Source: JADHLJ01 sp038146985 (GTDB lineage: Bacteria; Pseudomonadota; Alphaproteobacteria; Thalassobaculales; Thalassobaculaceae). Taken from it: a DNA stretch of 64,000 nt. This document shows positions 17,679-25,795 of the stretch, one piece after another (positions within the stretch are counted from its first letter, which is position 1; each line of letters starts with the position of its first letter). The stretch lies in NCBI GenBank assembly GCA_038146985.1, contig JAYQSQ010000015.1, forward strand, positions 62,001-126,000, in the 5' to 3' direction. The notes under the pieces are model-generated. The model was not told the DNA's origin. It made no database searches and worked only from the letters and a program-made list of their open reading frames with translations. A program made the translations under genes and the position numbers.

Positions 17679-18818
17679 CTACTTCTTGTACTTGGTGAAG
17701 TAGTGCTGAACCTTCGTGCAGTCGGTTTTTTCGAGCGGATCCGAGCCCATCGGATGCGCTGCGACGGCCGCTTTGGCTTCCATGGCGAACTTGTCGACCC
17801 ACGGATTGGCTTCGTCAGGCGTGTTGGACTTCACCCATTCGGCGGTGGCGTTGCCCAGCTTGTCGGCCAGCAGCTTCTGCTCCGCCGCCTTCATGATGTA
17901 GATGCCCGGCTTGGACGGGTCGGTGACCTCGAACTTGTCCAGCAGCCGGCGATCGTTGCACCAGTTCATGACCTTCTGGAAGGGCAGGATTTCCTCAACC
18001 AGGAGCTTCTCGATCACGGCCTGCTGCTTGGCGTCCAGCTTGTCCCACCAGGACAGGCTTCCGCCGATCCAATAGTAGTCGCCAACGACGCCATTGATGC
18101 CCGCGACCGTGTAGTAGGGGGCCTGATCCTTCACGTTGTTGAAGCCGCCAAGGCTGGTCAGCAGCCCGTCGATCACGCCGGTCTGCAACGCCGGCGGAAC
18201 GTCGCCGAAGGCCATCGTGGTGGGGTTGGCGCCCCATGCCTTGAGCGCCGCGTTCTCGGCTGGGCCCATGGAGCGGATCTTCTTGCCGGCGAAGTCCTCC
18301 GGGGTCAGCAAGCGGAACCCGGCGCCCGCGCCCATATACATGCTCATATGGGCAGTGCCGAAGACCTTGATGTTGTGAAGCTTGGTGAAGCGGTCCTTCA
18401 ACATCTTGACAGTCTCGAAATTGTCCAGGGCATTGATCGCCCCCGGAGTGGTGACCATCTGCGGACCGATCACGACGTTCATGAACGGGTCGACCTGAGC
18501 GGTCTTGCCGAACTGGCCCCAGGTCATCTCGAGGTTGCCCTCGGTCATCGCCTCCACCGCCTCGGGGATGCGATACAAGGCGCCGGCATAGAAAATCCGA
18601 ACCTCGCTTCCCGGAATTTCTTCGGCAAGACGTTCCCGGAAATACTCGATCGCGATGGCCGCGGGATGCGGCGGGCCGACGAGATCCGATGCCAGGCGCA
18701 ACGTGACCGGCTTGATATCGGCGGCGGACGCGACCGTAGCGGGCATGAAGGCCGCAGCGCCCATAACCATCGCCATGGCACCAAAGCGCCAGTACTTGAG
18801 AGTATTGGAAAGTCGCAT
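17679..18818 (-). CDS. TRAP transporter substrate-binding protein (DctP family)
   Basis: This 379-residue periplasmic receptor starts with a signal peptide (MRLSNTLKYWRFGAMAMVMG, cleavage near VASAAD). Then come KPVTLRLASDLVGPPHP and, near the middle, the DctP-type segment FAGKKIRSMGPAENAALKAW. The C-terminus carries VEKSNTPDEANPWVDKF-like sequence. It captures an organic acid for DctQ/DctM; the ligand is not evident. The ATG at 18818 has an excellent GGGAGGAGACCG site. The open frame extends 32 codons further, without a ribosome site or signal peptide. Confidence 0.92.
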   Translation of the reverse strand: MRLSNTLKYWRFGAMAMVMGAAAFMPATVASAADIKPVTLRLASDLVGPPHPAAIAIEYFRERLAEEIPGSEVRIFYAGALYRIPEAVEAMTEGNLEMTWGQFGKTAQVDPFMNVVIGPQMVTTPGAINALDNFETVKMLKDRFTKLHNIKVFGTAHMSMYMGAGAGFRLLTPEDFAGKKIRSMGPAENAALKAWGANPTTMAFGDVPPALQTGVIDGLLTSLGGFNNVKDQAPYYTVAGINGVVGDYYWIGGSLSWWDKLDAKQQAVIEKLLVEEILPFQKVMNWCNDRRLLDKFEVTDPSKPGIYIMKAAEQKLLADKLGNATAEWVKSNTPDEANPWVDKFAMEAKAAVAAHPMGSDPLEKTDCTKVQHYFTKYKK

Positions 18819-19018
18819 CGGTCTCCTCCCATGATGCGCGGATGTTGCCGGTTGCCGCGGGCGCGACTCCGACTTATTCGTATTCGTGGTGTTAGGTAGC
18901 AGAGCCGGACCCATACGGTTATGGATCTGGTTCCGCGGGATGAACTCCGGGCCGCAAACCTGATGCCGTGACCGGCCCTTCGATCAGCCGAGGTGCCGCT
19001 GGACAAAGGAAAAACGGC

Positions 19019-19459
19019 ATGGCCGCGACGACATCGAAGGTGAAGTGGGTTTCAGGGTTGCGTTTTATCGGCGCCTCCGGCGGTGGGCATGGCGTGATCA
19101 TGGACGGATCGCAATCCGATGATCCGGACGGCAGCCTGGGACCGAGTCCGATGGAAATGCTGTTGCTGGGGCTAGGGGGATGTTCCGGCATCGACGTCGT
19201 GCACATCTTACAGCGCATGCGCCAGCCCGTGGAGGATTGCGAGGTCGCGCTGTCGGCCGAACGGGCCGTCGAGCCACCTCGGGTTTTTACCAGCATCCAC
19301 GCGCGCTACACGGTTACCGGTCGCGGATTGTCCGAAGACCGGGTCGCCGAAGCGGTTCGCTTGTCCGCCGATAAATACTGCTCCGCCTCGGTCATGCTGG
19401 GCAAGGCCGTGGAGATCACGCGCGAAATCAAGGTCATCGATACCGGTGAGACGGGCTGA
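19019..19459 (+). CDS. OsmC-family protein (peroxiredoxin-like)
   Basis: This 146-residue protein has the OsmC fold: an N-terminal beta part (KVKWVSGLRFIGASGGGHGV), then PSPMEMLLLGLGGCSGIDVV with the first redox cysteine (about residue 59), and KYCSASVMLGK with the second (about 121). OsmC/Ohr proteins reduce organic hydroperoxides with a Cys pair. The SPMEMLL-GGCSGID pattern is that of the general OsmC/YhfA-like branch. The ATG at 19019 follows AAAGGAAAAAC. It is divergent from dctP and convergent with the broken lipoprotein gene. Confidence 0.9.
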   Translation: MAATTSKVKWVSGLRFIGASGGGHGVIMDGSQSDDPDGSLGPSPMEMLLLGLGGCSGIDVVHILQRMRQPVEDCEVALSAERAVEPPRVFTSIHARYTVTGRGLSEDRVAEAVRLSADKYCSASVMLGKAVEITREIKVIDTGETG

Positions 19460-19467
19460 ACCCTCGG

Positions 19468-20266
19468 TCAGGACCGGTGCCGGTTTCCGGCCGGCCGTAC
19501 CCAATCCATTTCCGAGGTGAGGGGCATCGGCATGATCATGGCATAGTCGCCGCCGGCCCGGATCTGATTGCGCAAGGTGACCAGGGAAGATCCTGGAAAA
19601 CTGCCGCCGACGAACAGCCGCACGAACCGGCCGGCGACGGTTTCAATCTCGATCAATGCCGGTTCATGCCCGCCTAGAACCGACGCATATTTCCGCAGTA
19701 GAACCTCCCAGCCCCGCAGCGCCGCTTCGTGGGACTTATAGCAAGGCGAGATGGACCCCGGGCCAGTATCGGCGGGCTGCTGAGGCCATTCCACTGTCCG
19801 CGTGCGGTATTCCAGGCGTTCGGAAACGCGCGTTCGTCGCCGCGTCGCGCTGTCCGGCGTCCTCTGATCCAGATCCGATAGCGCCCGATCGTCGCCTGAA
19901 TATCGCCGCGCAATTTTTCGAAATCTTCGGACGTCGGACCGGCCGGTCTGTCGACGGAAAGCGCGAGTTCAGGCGTCCCGGCACGCCGAGAGACCACGTC
20001 CAGGCGCGTGCCGAGTTCCGAAATCTTCGACTCTAGATCGCTCAATTTTGATCGTTCTGACCAACGTTCTGTATTTTTCTTGTCGATCCGCTGATCGATG
20101 TAGTCACGGCGGATCTTTCCGCGCTCGGCATCGGCGCGCTCGACCTCCTCGCGGACCAAGGCAGCAAGTTTCAGATTGTCGGGATCGTCGGAGAGCCAGT
20201 CCATGAACCCGCACCGGACAAAAGTCCGGAAAGGACCACCAAGCTCGCGAAACCCGCGCCGCGCAT
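19468..20266 (-). pseudogene. SPOR-like lipoprotein gene with at least two frameshifts
   Basis: Three pieces in different frames form one gene. The start (MRGAGFASLVVLSGLLSG at 20266, behind GGAGAG) is a lipoprotein signal peptide; adding one base between 20213 and 20214 restores LLSGC, a perfect lipobox, joined to GFMDWLSDDPDNL. Next is a long charged coiled-coil stretch (LAALVREEVERADAERGKI to KISELGTRLDVVS). After a second shift near 19830 a SPOR-like domain ends the protein (KSHEAALRGWEVLLRKYASV, then FVRLFVGGSFPGSS). SPOR domains bind denuded septal peptidoglycan, so an envelope or division role would be expected. As sequenced it makes no complete product. Confidence 0.65.
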
Positions 20267-20426
20267 CGGCCTCTCCATAAGCGTAAGTCGCGGACATAAT
20301 TGACGATTCGGCTCGGCAACACAAGGATTCTGCGTGCGATGTCCATCCCGAAGTTGCAAGTCTTGACGTGACGGCATGCATGCCGGCACGCGCGGCATAC
20401 CGGCTATGCGCAAACCCAAAGAATTG

Positions 20427-20851
20427 TCAGAAAAGTTTGCTAAACCAGGCGGTCACATACTCAAGGCCGTAGAGCAGACCGAGGCCACCGGCGAGATAAC
20501 CACAAGCAGCAACGAGGCTTTGAGCGCCAGTGTCGTGTCCTTGCCGCCGCCGGATTTACCGGGCTTGGCTGCAGGGGCCGGACGACCCCGCCGCGGCGGT
20601 GCCGCTTCCGCTTCCGTACGCTGGCGCGGCCCGCGGCTTTACCTGCTTGTTGCTGTCGTAGATGACGGATTCCCGGTTATCACCTGTATTCGGATCATAT
20701 CTGTCCTGGATTACCTTGACGCCTTCGTAGATTTTTCGCCGAACAGACTGCGCGCGACTTCAATCGCCTGGTCGCGATTTTGATAGGTCGAATCCACCTG
20801 CCATTGCCCGCCCTTGAGCGTGTGGACCTCGAACATGGTCTGTGTCGACAT
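20427..20851 (-). pseudogene. Unknown C-terminally anchored protein, frameshifted
   Basis: Reading the minus strand across three shifts gives one plausible protein of about 141 residues. It starts MSTQTMFEVHTLKGGQWQVD at 20851 and continues DQAIEVARSLFGEK; after one missing base in an A5 run (near 20733) it reads IYEGVKVIQDRYDPNTGD and ESVIYDSNK. Then comes an Ala/Pro-rich linker (PAPAAKPGKSGGGKD) and, after further shifts, a C-terminal membrane segment GYLAGGLGLLYGLEYV ending WFSKLF at 20429. Each frame is closed by stops as written. I do not recognise a named family. It lies between the broken lipoprotein and the broken Bax-inhibitor gene. Confidence 0.55.
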
Positions 20852-20970
20852 AGGGCAGATATCCTTGCCGCGCCCGGCGCGGGACGATGCTCAAAGAGTT
20901 CAGTATCAGTCTAATTCAAGCGCTTTGCGAAGTCAGCTCCGTCTTTTGCACGCTTCGCAAAGAACGGTCA

Positions 20971-21000
20971 ATAGAAAACGCCCGGACCAGGTCCGGGCGT
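20971..21000 (-). terminator. Rho-independent terminator of the Bax-inhibitor-1 gene
   Basis: On the minus strand ACGCCCGGACC pairs with GGTCCGGGCGT (20978-21000), followed by TTTTCTATT. This is a strong stem with a U-rich tail, 23 bases beyond the restored stop codon of the gene at 21023. Confidence 0.85.
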
Positions 21001-21022
21001 TCGCATGTTCGAAGAGCTTCTG

Positions 21023-21758
21023 CTATTCGCGGTTTCCGAACAGATGCAGCAGCATCATAGAACAGGGTTGATGAAGTCCAGGTAAAGCCGCAGCGCGCCG
21101 CGTTGATTGGCTTCTTCGCCTGGATCTCGGAGTCGTCGCCTTCCCAGTACTCGTTCTTGATTGACTGCGTGTCATAGGCAGTGAGGCCTGCGAAGACCAG
21201 AACGCCGATCACCGAGATCACGAAGTGGAGCATCGTGGAGGCGAGGAAGATGTTCACGACCGAGGCGATCAGGATCCCGATCAGGCCCATGAACAGGAAC
21301 GAACCCATTCCCGTCAGGTCTTTCTTGGTCGTGTAGCCATAGAGGCTCATCCCAGCGAACATGCCGGCGGTAATGAAGAACACCCGGGTGATGCTCGCTC
21401 CGGTATAGACCAGAAAGATGCTGGACAGCGACAGGCCCATCAGAGCGGCGAACACCCAGAACACCATCTGCGCGGTCGAAGCGGCCATCGTCTGGACCTT
21501 GGCGGCGAACAGGAACACCATCCCGATTGGCGCCAGCATGACCACCCATTTCAGCGGTGATACATAGATCGCCTGCCCGAATGCCGTCAGCTGGCCGTCC
21601 TGGACGGCGGCCCAACTCGCGGCGAGCGCCACGAGACCCGTGATCGCCATGCCGATGGTCATGTGATTGTAGACGCCCAGCATATACTGCCGCAGGCCGA
21701 CATCGACATGCGCATCCTGAGCTTGGGCGCGAGTCATGAAACGTGGATCTAGTGCCAT
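21023..21758 (-). pseudogene. Bax inhibitor-1/YccA family membrane protein, 3' frameshift
   Basis: The protein has seven hydrophobic segments and the family pattern: VYNHMTIGMAITGLVAL early, SLSSIFLVYTGASITRVF in the middle, and AGLTAYDTQSIKNEY near residue 200, where the conserved Asp lies. After AKKPIN the frame slips. As written it continues with 60 unrelated residues and stops near 20916. Moving one frame gives GALRLYLDFIN, and a second shift gives MLLHLFGNRE and a TAG at 21023, the usual family ending just before the terminator. The family forms pH-sensitive leak channels or modulates membrane proteases. The last membrane helix is lost if the sequence is right. The ATG is at 21758. Confidence 0.85.
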
Positions 21759-21972
21759 ATTTTCCTCTCCAGGAAAAAAGGTGGACTGTTAAAGCATAAG
21801 ATAGGGGCAAACCGCGATTTTTTCAATGATGCCAAGTCGAAAACTTAATCAACGAATCCGTGACCTTCCGGCGAAAACGGTTCGTCCGTCGAATGGAGCC
21901 GGAACGCCGCACACTTGCAAATGCCCGTGCGGCTTTGGCCAAATGAAAACAAAATATTGGGAACGAAACGCC

Positions 21973-22662
21973 ATGCCTTCCATCGCCGCCGTCGCCGCCG
22001 AGCCTTTTCCCTGGCCGATCAGCGGGACGATCGATCCGGCCCGAACCGCCGTCCTGGTCATCGACATGCAAGCCGATTTCTGCGCGCCTGGGGGATACAT
22101 GGATCGCATGGGCTTTGATACGGCGTCGCTACGCGCACCGATAAAGCCAATCCAGGCGGTGTTGGCGGTGGCCCGCGCGGCGGGGCTTCTGGTGGTCCAT
22201 ACGCGTCAGGGATACCGCGCCGACCAGGCCGATCACCCGGAATTCCGCAAGGCCCGCAACCGATACAGAGGCGCGCTTCGAGGTGCCGACGGCGCGTCCC
22301 TGATCCGCGGTACCTCGGGATGGCAGATCATCCCCGAACTTACGCCGGCGCCGGGAGAACCGGTTGTCGACAAGCGCGCCAACGGCGCTTTTCACGGCAC
22401 GGATCTCGGCGATCTTCTGACGGTTCGCGACATCCGCCATCTGGCATTCTGCGGGAACACCATCGATGTCTGTGTCCACACCACGCTGCGGGACGCGAAC
22501 GATCGAGGCTATGAGTGTCTGTTGCTGTCCGACTGCTGCGGCTGCGTCGACCCGGACTTGCACGCGGCGGCGGTTCGGATGGTAACGATCGAGGACGGGG
22601 TTTTCGGCTGCGTCGCCACGTCGAGCGATTTCGTGGCCGCGTTCACCGGCACCGGAACCTAG
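21973..22662 (+). CDS. Isochorismatase-like cysteine hydrolase
   Basis: This 229-residue protein has the cysteine hydrolase triad: Asp in TAVLVIDMQADFCAPGGYMD (about 25-44), Lys in VVDKRANGAFHGTDL (about 136), and nucleophile Cys in GNTIDVCVHTTLRDANDRGY (about 173). The family hydrolyses amides or vinyl ethers, including ureidoacrylate, biuret and N-carbamoyl compounds; this one resembles the ureide-amide group but its substrate is not certain. I take the ATG at 21973, since the protein then starts shortly before the first strand; an ATG at 21943 is also in frame. Its last four bases overlap the convergent rlmN. Confidence 0.88.
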   Translation: MPSIAAVAAEPFPWPISGTIDPARTAVLVIDMQADFCAPGGYMDRMGFDTASLRAPIKPIQAVLAVARAAGLLVVHTRQGYRADQADHPEFRKARNRYRGALRGADGASLIRGTSGWQIIPELTPAPGEPVVDKRANGAFHGTDLGDLLTVRDIRHLAFCGNTIDVCVHTTLRDANDRGYECLLLSDCCGCVDPDLHAAAVRMVTIEDGVFGCVATSSDFVAAFTGTGT

Positions 22663-23768
22663 GCGGCTGGTAGGGCCATGGCTTCGCGGTCGCGCTTGCG
22701 CAGGCGCTGGCTGTCGGATTTGAGCTGGCCGCATGCCGCCAGGATGTCGCTGCCTCTCGGCCGCCGGACCGGCGAGGGATAGCCGGCCGCCATGATCACG
22801 CCGGCGAAGGCGTCAATCGTCGCGGTATCGGAACACTCGTGGGGCGAACCCGGCCACGGATTGAACGGAATCAGATTGATTTTCGCCGGGATGCCCTTGA
22901 TCAGCTTCAACAGGGCTTTGGCGTCGGCGACGCTGTCGTTCAGGTCCTTCAGCATCACATATTCGAAGGTGATGCGGCGGGCGTTGTGGACGCCCGGATA
23001 ATCGCGGCACGCCTGCAGCAGTTCCGCCAGCGGGTATTTCTTGTTGATCGGCACCAGGATGTCGCGCACGGCGTCGTTGACGGCATGCAGCGAGATGGCG
23101 AGGTTAACGCCGGTCTCCAGGCCGCAGCGCTTCATTTCCGGAACCACGCCCGAGGTCGACAGGGTGATCCGGCGCTTGGAAATCGCGATACCCTCGTTAT
23201 CCGAAATTACCTTCAGAGCCCTGGCGACATTGTCGAGGTTATAGAGCGGCTCACCCATGCCCATCAGAACGATATTGGTGATGGGACGGCCTTCCTTGTT
23301 CGACGGCCAGGAGTCCAGAGCGTCGAGCGCCGCCATGACTTGGCCGACGATCTCGCCGGCCGTCAGGTTGCGCACCAGACGCTGGGTGCCGGTATGGCAG
23401 AAAGAGCAGGTCAGGGTGCAGCCGATCTGCGAGGAGACGCAGAGCGTGCCGCGATCCTCTTCGGGAATGTATACGGTCTCCGCTTCATTTCCGTCGGCGA
23501 ACCGGAACAGCCATTTGATGGTGCCGTCGACGCTACGTTGCTCGCGAGAGACCTCCAGGCGGCCAACGGTGAAACGCTCAGCCAATTGAGCGCGCAACGC
23601 TTTGGCCAGGGTCGTCATCAGAGCAAAATCAGTCTCGCCCCGATGATACAGCCAATGCCAGACCTGACCGACGCGGAACGCCGGCAGCCCGAGCGCCGAC
23701 AGCTCGTCGGCGAGTTCGTTCCGGGTGAGCCCGATTAGGTCCGTGCGGTCGGCTGTGGTTTCGTTCAT
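22659..23768 (-). CDS. rlmN: 23S rRNA (adenine2503-C2)-methyltransferase RlmN
   Basis: This radical-SAM enzyme of about 369 residues methylates A2503 of 23S rRNA and A37 of some tRNAs. It shows the N-terminal GLPAFRVGQVWHWLYHRG, the cluster motif CTLTCSFCHTG, the SAM-binding MGMGEPLYN, and NLAISLHAVNDAVRD. A cysteine in the C-terminal SDILAACGQL is the expected methyl-carrying residue. The ATG at 23768 overlaps the stop of the upstream IalB-like gene (ATGA), which suggests coupling; a GTG at 23780 is an alternative start. Confidence 0.96.
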   Translation of the reverse strand: MNETTADRTDLIGLTRNELADELSALGLPAFRVGQVWHWLYHRGETDFALMTTLAKALRAQLAERFTVGRLEVSREQRSVDGTIKWLFRFADGNEAETVYIPEEDRGTLCVSSQIGCTLTCSFCHTGTQRLVRNLTAGEIVGQVMAALDALDSWPSNKEGRPITNIVLMGMGEPLYNLDNVARALKVISDNEGIAISKRRITLSTSGVVPEMKRCGLETGVNLAISLHAVNDAVRDILVPINKKYPLAELLQACRDYPGVHNARRITFEYVMLKDLNDSVADAKALLKLIKGIPAKINLIPFNPWPGSPHECSDTATIDAFAGVIMAAGYPSPVRRPRGSDILAACGQLKSDSQRLRKRDREAMALPAA

Positions 23769-24286
23769 TTGATCGGACACGCCCGGTCGATCAGTTTCTG
23801 AGTCGCTGTGAAACCGCTGAGGGAATAGGTATCGGTTGTTTTCGTTCCCCGGCTGGAAACACCTTCCACTGTCATTGAACTACCACGGACCATCGCTTTG
23901 ACGAGGTTGACGTCCGTTTGTGAGTCCGGCGACCAGGCACGATCATCTGTCGTGAAAAGTTCGAAGGACTGCTTGTTGATGATGACCGTCACCGGCGCGT
24001 CGTCCTTGAAGGTGTATCCGGCCACGAAATTGACCTCACCTTTCGATTTGGTCGCCGGCCGGTTGGTCACCAGCGCGTAGGGTTCCCCGCGTTTGGTATA
24101 GTCGCCGCTCTGTTTTGTCGGCGCGCTCGCCATGTAGCAGACCGTGTTGCCACGGTCCTCGAACGAGTAGGCGGTCCATTTTCCGTGCCCGCCCAATTCC
24201 TTGAGGTCTTGAGCGCTGGCGGAAGTCGATGTCCACGTTGCGGCGGTGATCAGAATCAAGAGAAGGGAGACTAAGACCCGTATCAT
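23765..24286 (-). CDS. Invasion-associated locus B (IalB)-like secreted protein
   Basis: This 173-residue protein begins with a signal peptide (MIRVLVSLLLILITAATWTS, cleavage near SASAQD). The mature domain has KWTAYSFEDRGNTVCYMASA, EPYALVTNRP and SFELFTTDDRAWSPDSQTD, the IalB-domain pattern. A pair of cysteines (VCYMAS and the terminal RACPIK) may form a disulfide. IalB was named from Bartonella, but homologues are common in free-living alphaproteobacteria and their biochemical role is unknown. It overlaps rlmN by four bases and is likely cotranscribed. Confidence 0.82.
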   Translation of the reverse strand: MIRVLVSLLLILITAATWTSTSASAQDLKELGGHGKWTAYSFEDRGNTVCYMASAPTKQSGDYTKRGEPYALVTNRPATKSKGEVNFVAGYTFKDDAPVTVIINKQSFELFTTDDRAWSPDSQTDVNLVKAMVRGSSMTVEGVSSRGTKTTDTYSLSGFTATQKLIDRACPIK

Positions 24287-24421
24287 TCCATTCTGCCCTG
24301 GTCGGCGTTTGTCTATCGCGTTGAAGATGAATTGCCATCCTCGGGACCGGGATGCAATCGAAACAATGCGGCAATTATTTGGCGCGACCATGGCAAAGGG
24401 CGCCGAAGGCGGCGCTAGCGG

Positions 24422-24447
24422 TGATCCGCGACCGGCGGCGTAACGTA
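24422..24447 (+). promoter_or_regulatory. Candidate ECF11-type promoter for the sigma/ChrR pair
   Basis: TGATCC at 24422-24427 is followed after 16 bases by CGTA at 24444-24447, about 135 bases upstream of the sigma start. ECF11 (RpoE-ChrR) promoters are described with a TGATCC -35 and a CGTA-like -10, and such pairs normally autoregulate. A second TGATCC at 24488 has no matching -10 that I can see. Confidence 0.45.
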
Positions 24448-24581
24448 TCATGCGCATGTCATATGCTAACGCCTCACTCCTGGGAAATGATCCCGCCTCG
24501 TCCCTTGTGTATTGCTGGGTGCCGGCTCTACAACGTCCAAACCCTTGGCAAACGGGCGTTCGAACCAGTCCGGAAGCAGTG

Positions 24582-25120
24582 ATGTCGCTCGAGGAAATGA
24601 TAGAGGCCATCGCGCGGGACCATAGCCGGTCCGCATTCGCAGGCCTGTTCACGCATTTCGCCCCAGGCTGAAATCCTATGTCATGCGCCTCGGCACCGAC
24701 GACCGCTCCGCAGAGGAGGTGGTTCAGGAAACAATGCTGACGGTCTGGCGCAAGGCGGCGAGTTTCGATTCGCGCCAAGCCGCCGCCAGCACCTGGATCT
24801 TCACCATCGCCAGAAACAAGCGGATCGACCGGATTCGCCGGGAACTGCGGCCGGAACTTGACCCCAACGACCCAGTGCTCGCGGGTGCGACGCCGGAAGC
24901 TGCTGACGTGCCTCTGCTGCGCCGCCAACAGGATGAACGGCTTCGGGCCGCCATCGCGGGCTTGCCGGAGGAACAGGCATCGCTCGTCCGTTTGGCCTTT
25001 TTCCAAGACTTGTCGCACCGGGAGATCGCGTTAGAGCAGTCGCTTCCGCTCGGCACCGTCAAATCAAGAATTCGCCTCGCTCTTCTGCGCCTGCGCAGGG
25101 AGCTCGAGGATTTGGAGTAG
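24582..25120 (+). pseudogene. ECF RNA polymerase sigma factor (ECF11/RpoE-like), one frameshift
   Basis: The first 28 residues (MSLEEMIEAIARDHSRSAFA to LFTHFAP) are in one frame and end at a TGA at 24669. With one more base in the GCCCCAGG run near 24663 the frame continues RLKSYVMRLGTDDRSAEEVV and VWRKAASFD (region 2), then RQQDERLRAAIAGLPEEQAS and ALEQSLPLGTVKSRIRLAL (region 4 helix-turn-helix) to 25120. Region 4 and most of region 2 are intact. The start has GGAAGCAG. The adjacent ChrR gene assigns it to the singlet-oxygen/peroxide type of sigma factor. A single-base sequencing slip would explain the break. Confidence 0.88.
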
Positions 25121-25127
25121 CTCGCCC

Positions 25128-25795
25128 ATGCCCCGATTTCATGCTCAGGACGATGTGCTTTTCGACTATGCCTCCGGTTCTCTTCCGGCGCCCGTGTCGC
25201 TTCTCGTCGCCGCCCATTTGAGCTTTTGCGGGCAATGCCGCGACGATGTGGCGTCGATCGAGACGATCGGCGGCGCCTATCTGGAAGCGATCGACCCGGT
25301 TCCCATGGAAGCGGGCGCCCTTGAATCCGCGTTCGACCGTCTCGCGGGTGCGGAAGTCGAGACCTCCACCGGAACCGGCCAGAATGCTGGCCCGAAATTC
25401 GCCGATGGTCTTGATCGTCTTCCGTCTCCCTTGTCACGCTTTCTGGCGGCGAGAGACAGGGCGACGGTCTGGACCCGGCGCGCGAGAGGAATCGAGGAAA
25501 TCGACGTGATCGCCGACGACGATCGATTCTCGGCATCACTGATGCGGATTCAGCCGGGTGTCTCGATCCCCAATCATACGCACACGGGGAGGAACTTACG
25601 CTGGTTCTGCAAGGCGGGTTCAGCGACGGTCACGAGCATTACGGCCCCGGTGATGTCTGCCACGCGGACCCGGATCTGTCGCACATGCCGGTCGCCGACC
25701 CCGATGCGCCGTGCCTATGCCTTGTGGTCGCCGATGGGCCGGTCAAGCTGACGGGTCTGGTGGGGCGAATGCTCAATCCGTTCCTCAAACTTTAG
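25128..25795 (+). pseudogene. chrR: ChrR-type anti-sigma factor with cupin domain, one frameshift
   Basis: The N-terminal zinc-binding anti-sigma domain is complete, with HLSFCGQC (about residues 30-38). The cupin part begins LMRIQPGVSIPNHTHTG; there the frame slips at a GGGG run near 25587. Adding one G gives EELTLVLQGGFSDGHEHYGP, then GDVCHADPDLSHMPV, the expected cupin metal ligands, and LVGRMLNPFLKL with TAG at 25795. ChrR binds its sigma factor through zinc and releases it under singlet oxygen or organic peroxide stress. It starts seven bases after the sigma gene, and its end overlaps convergent cobN. Confidence 0.88.
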
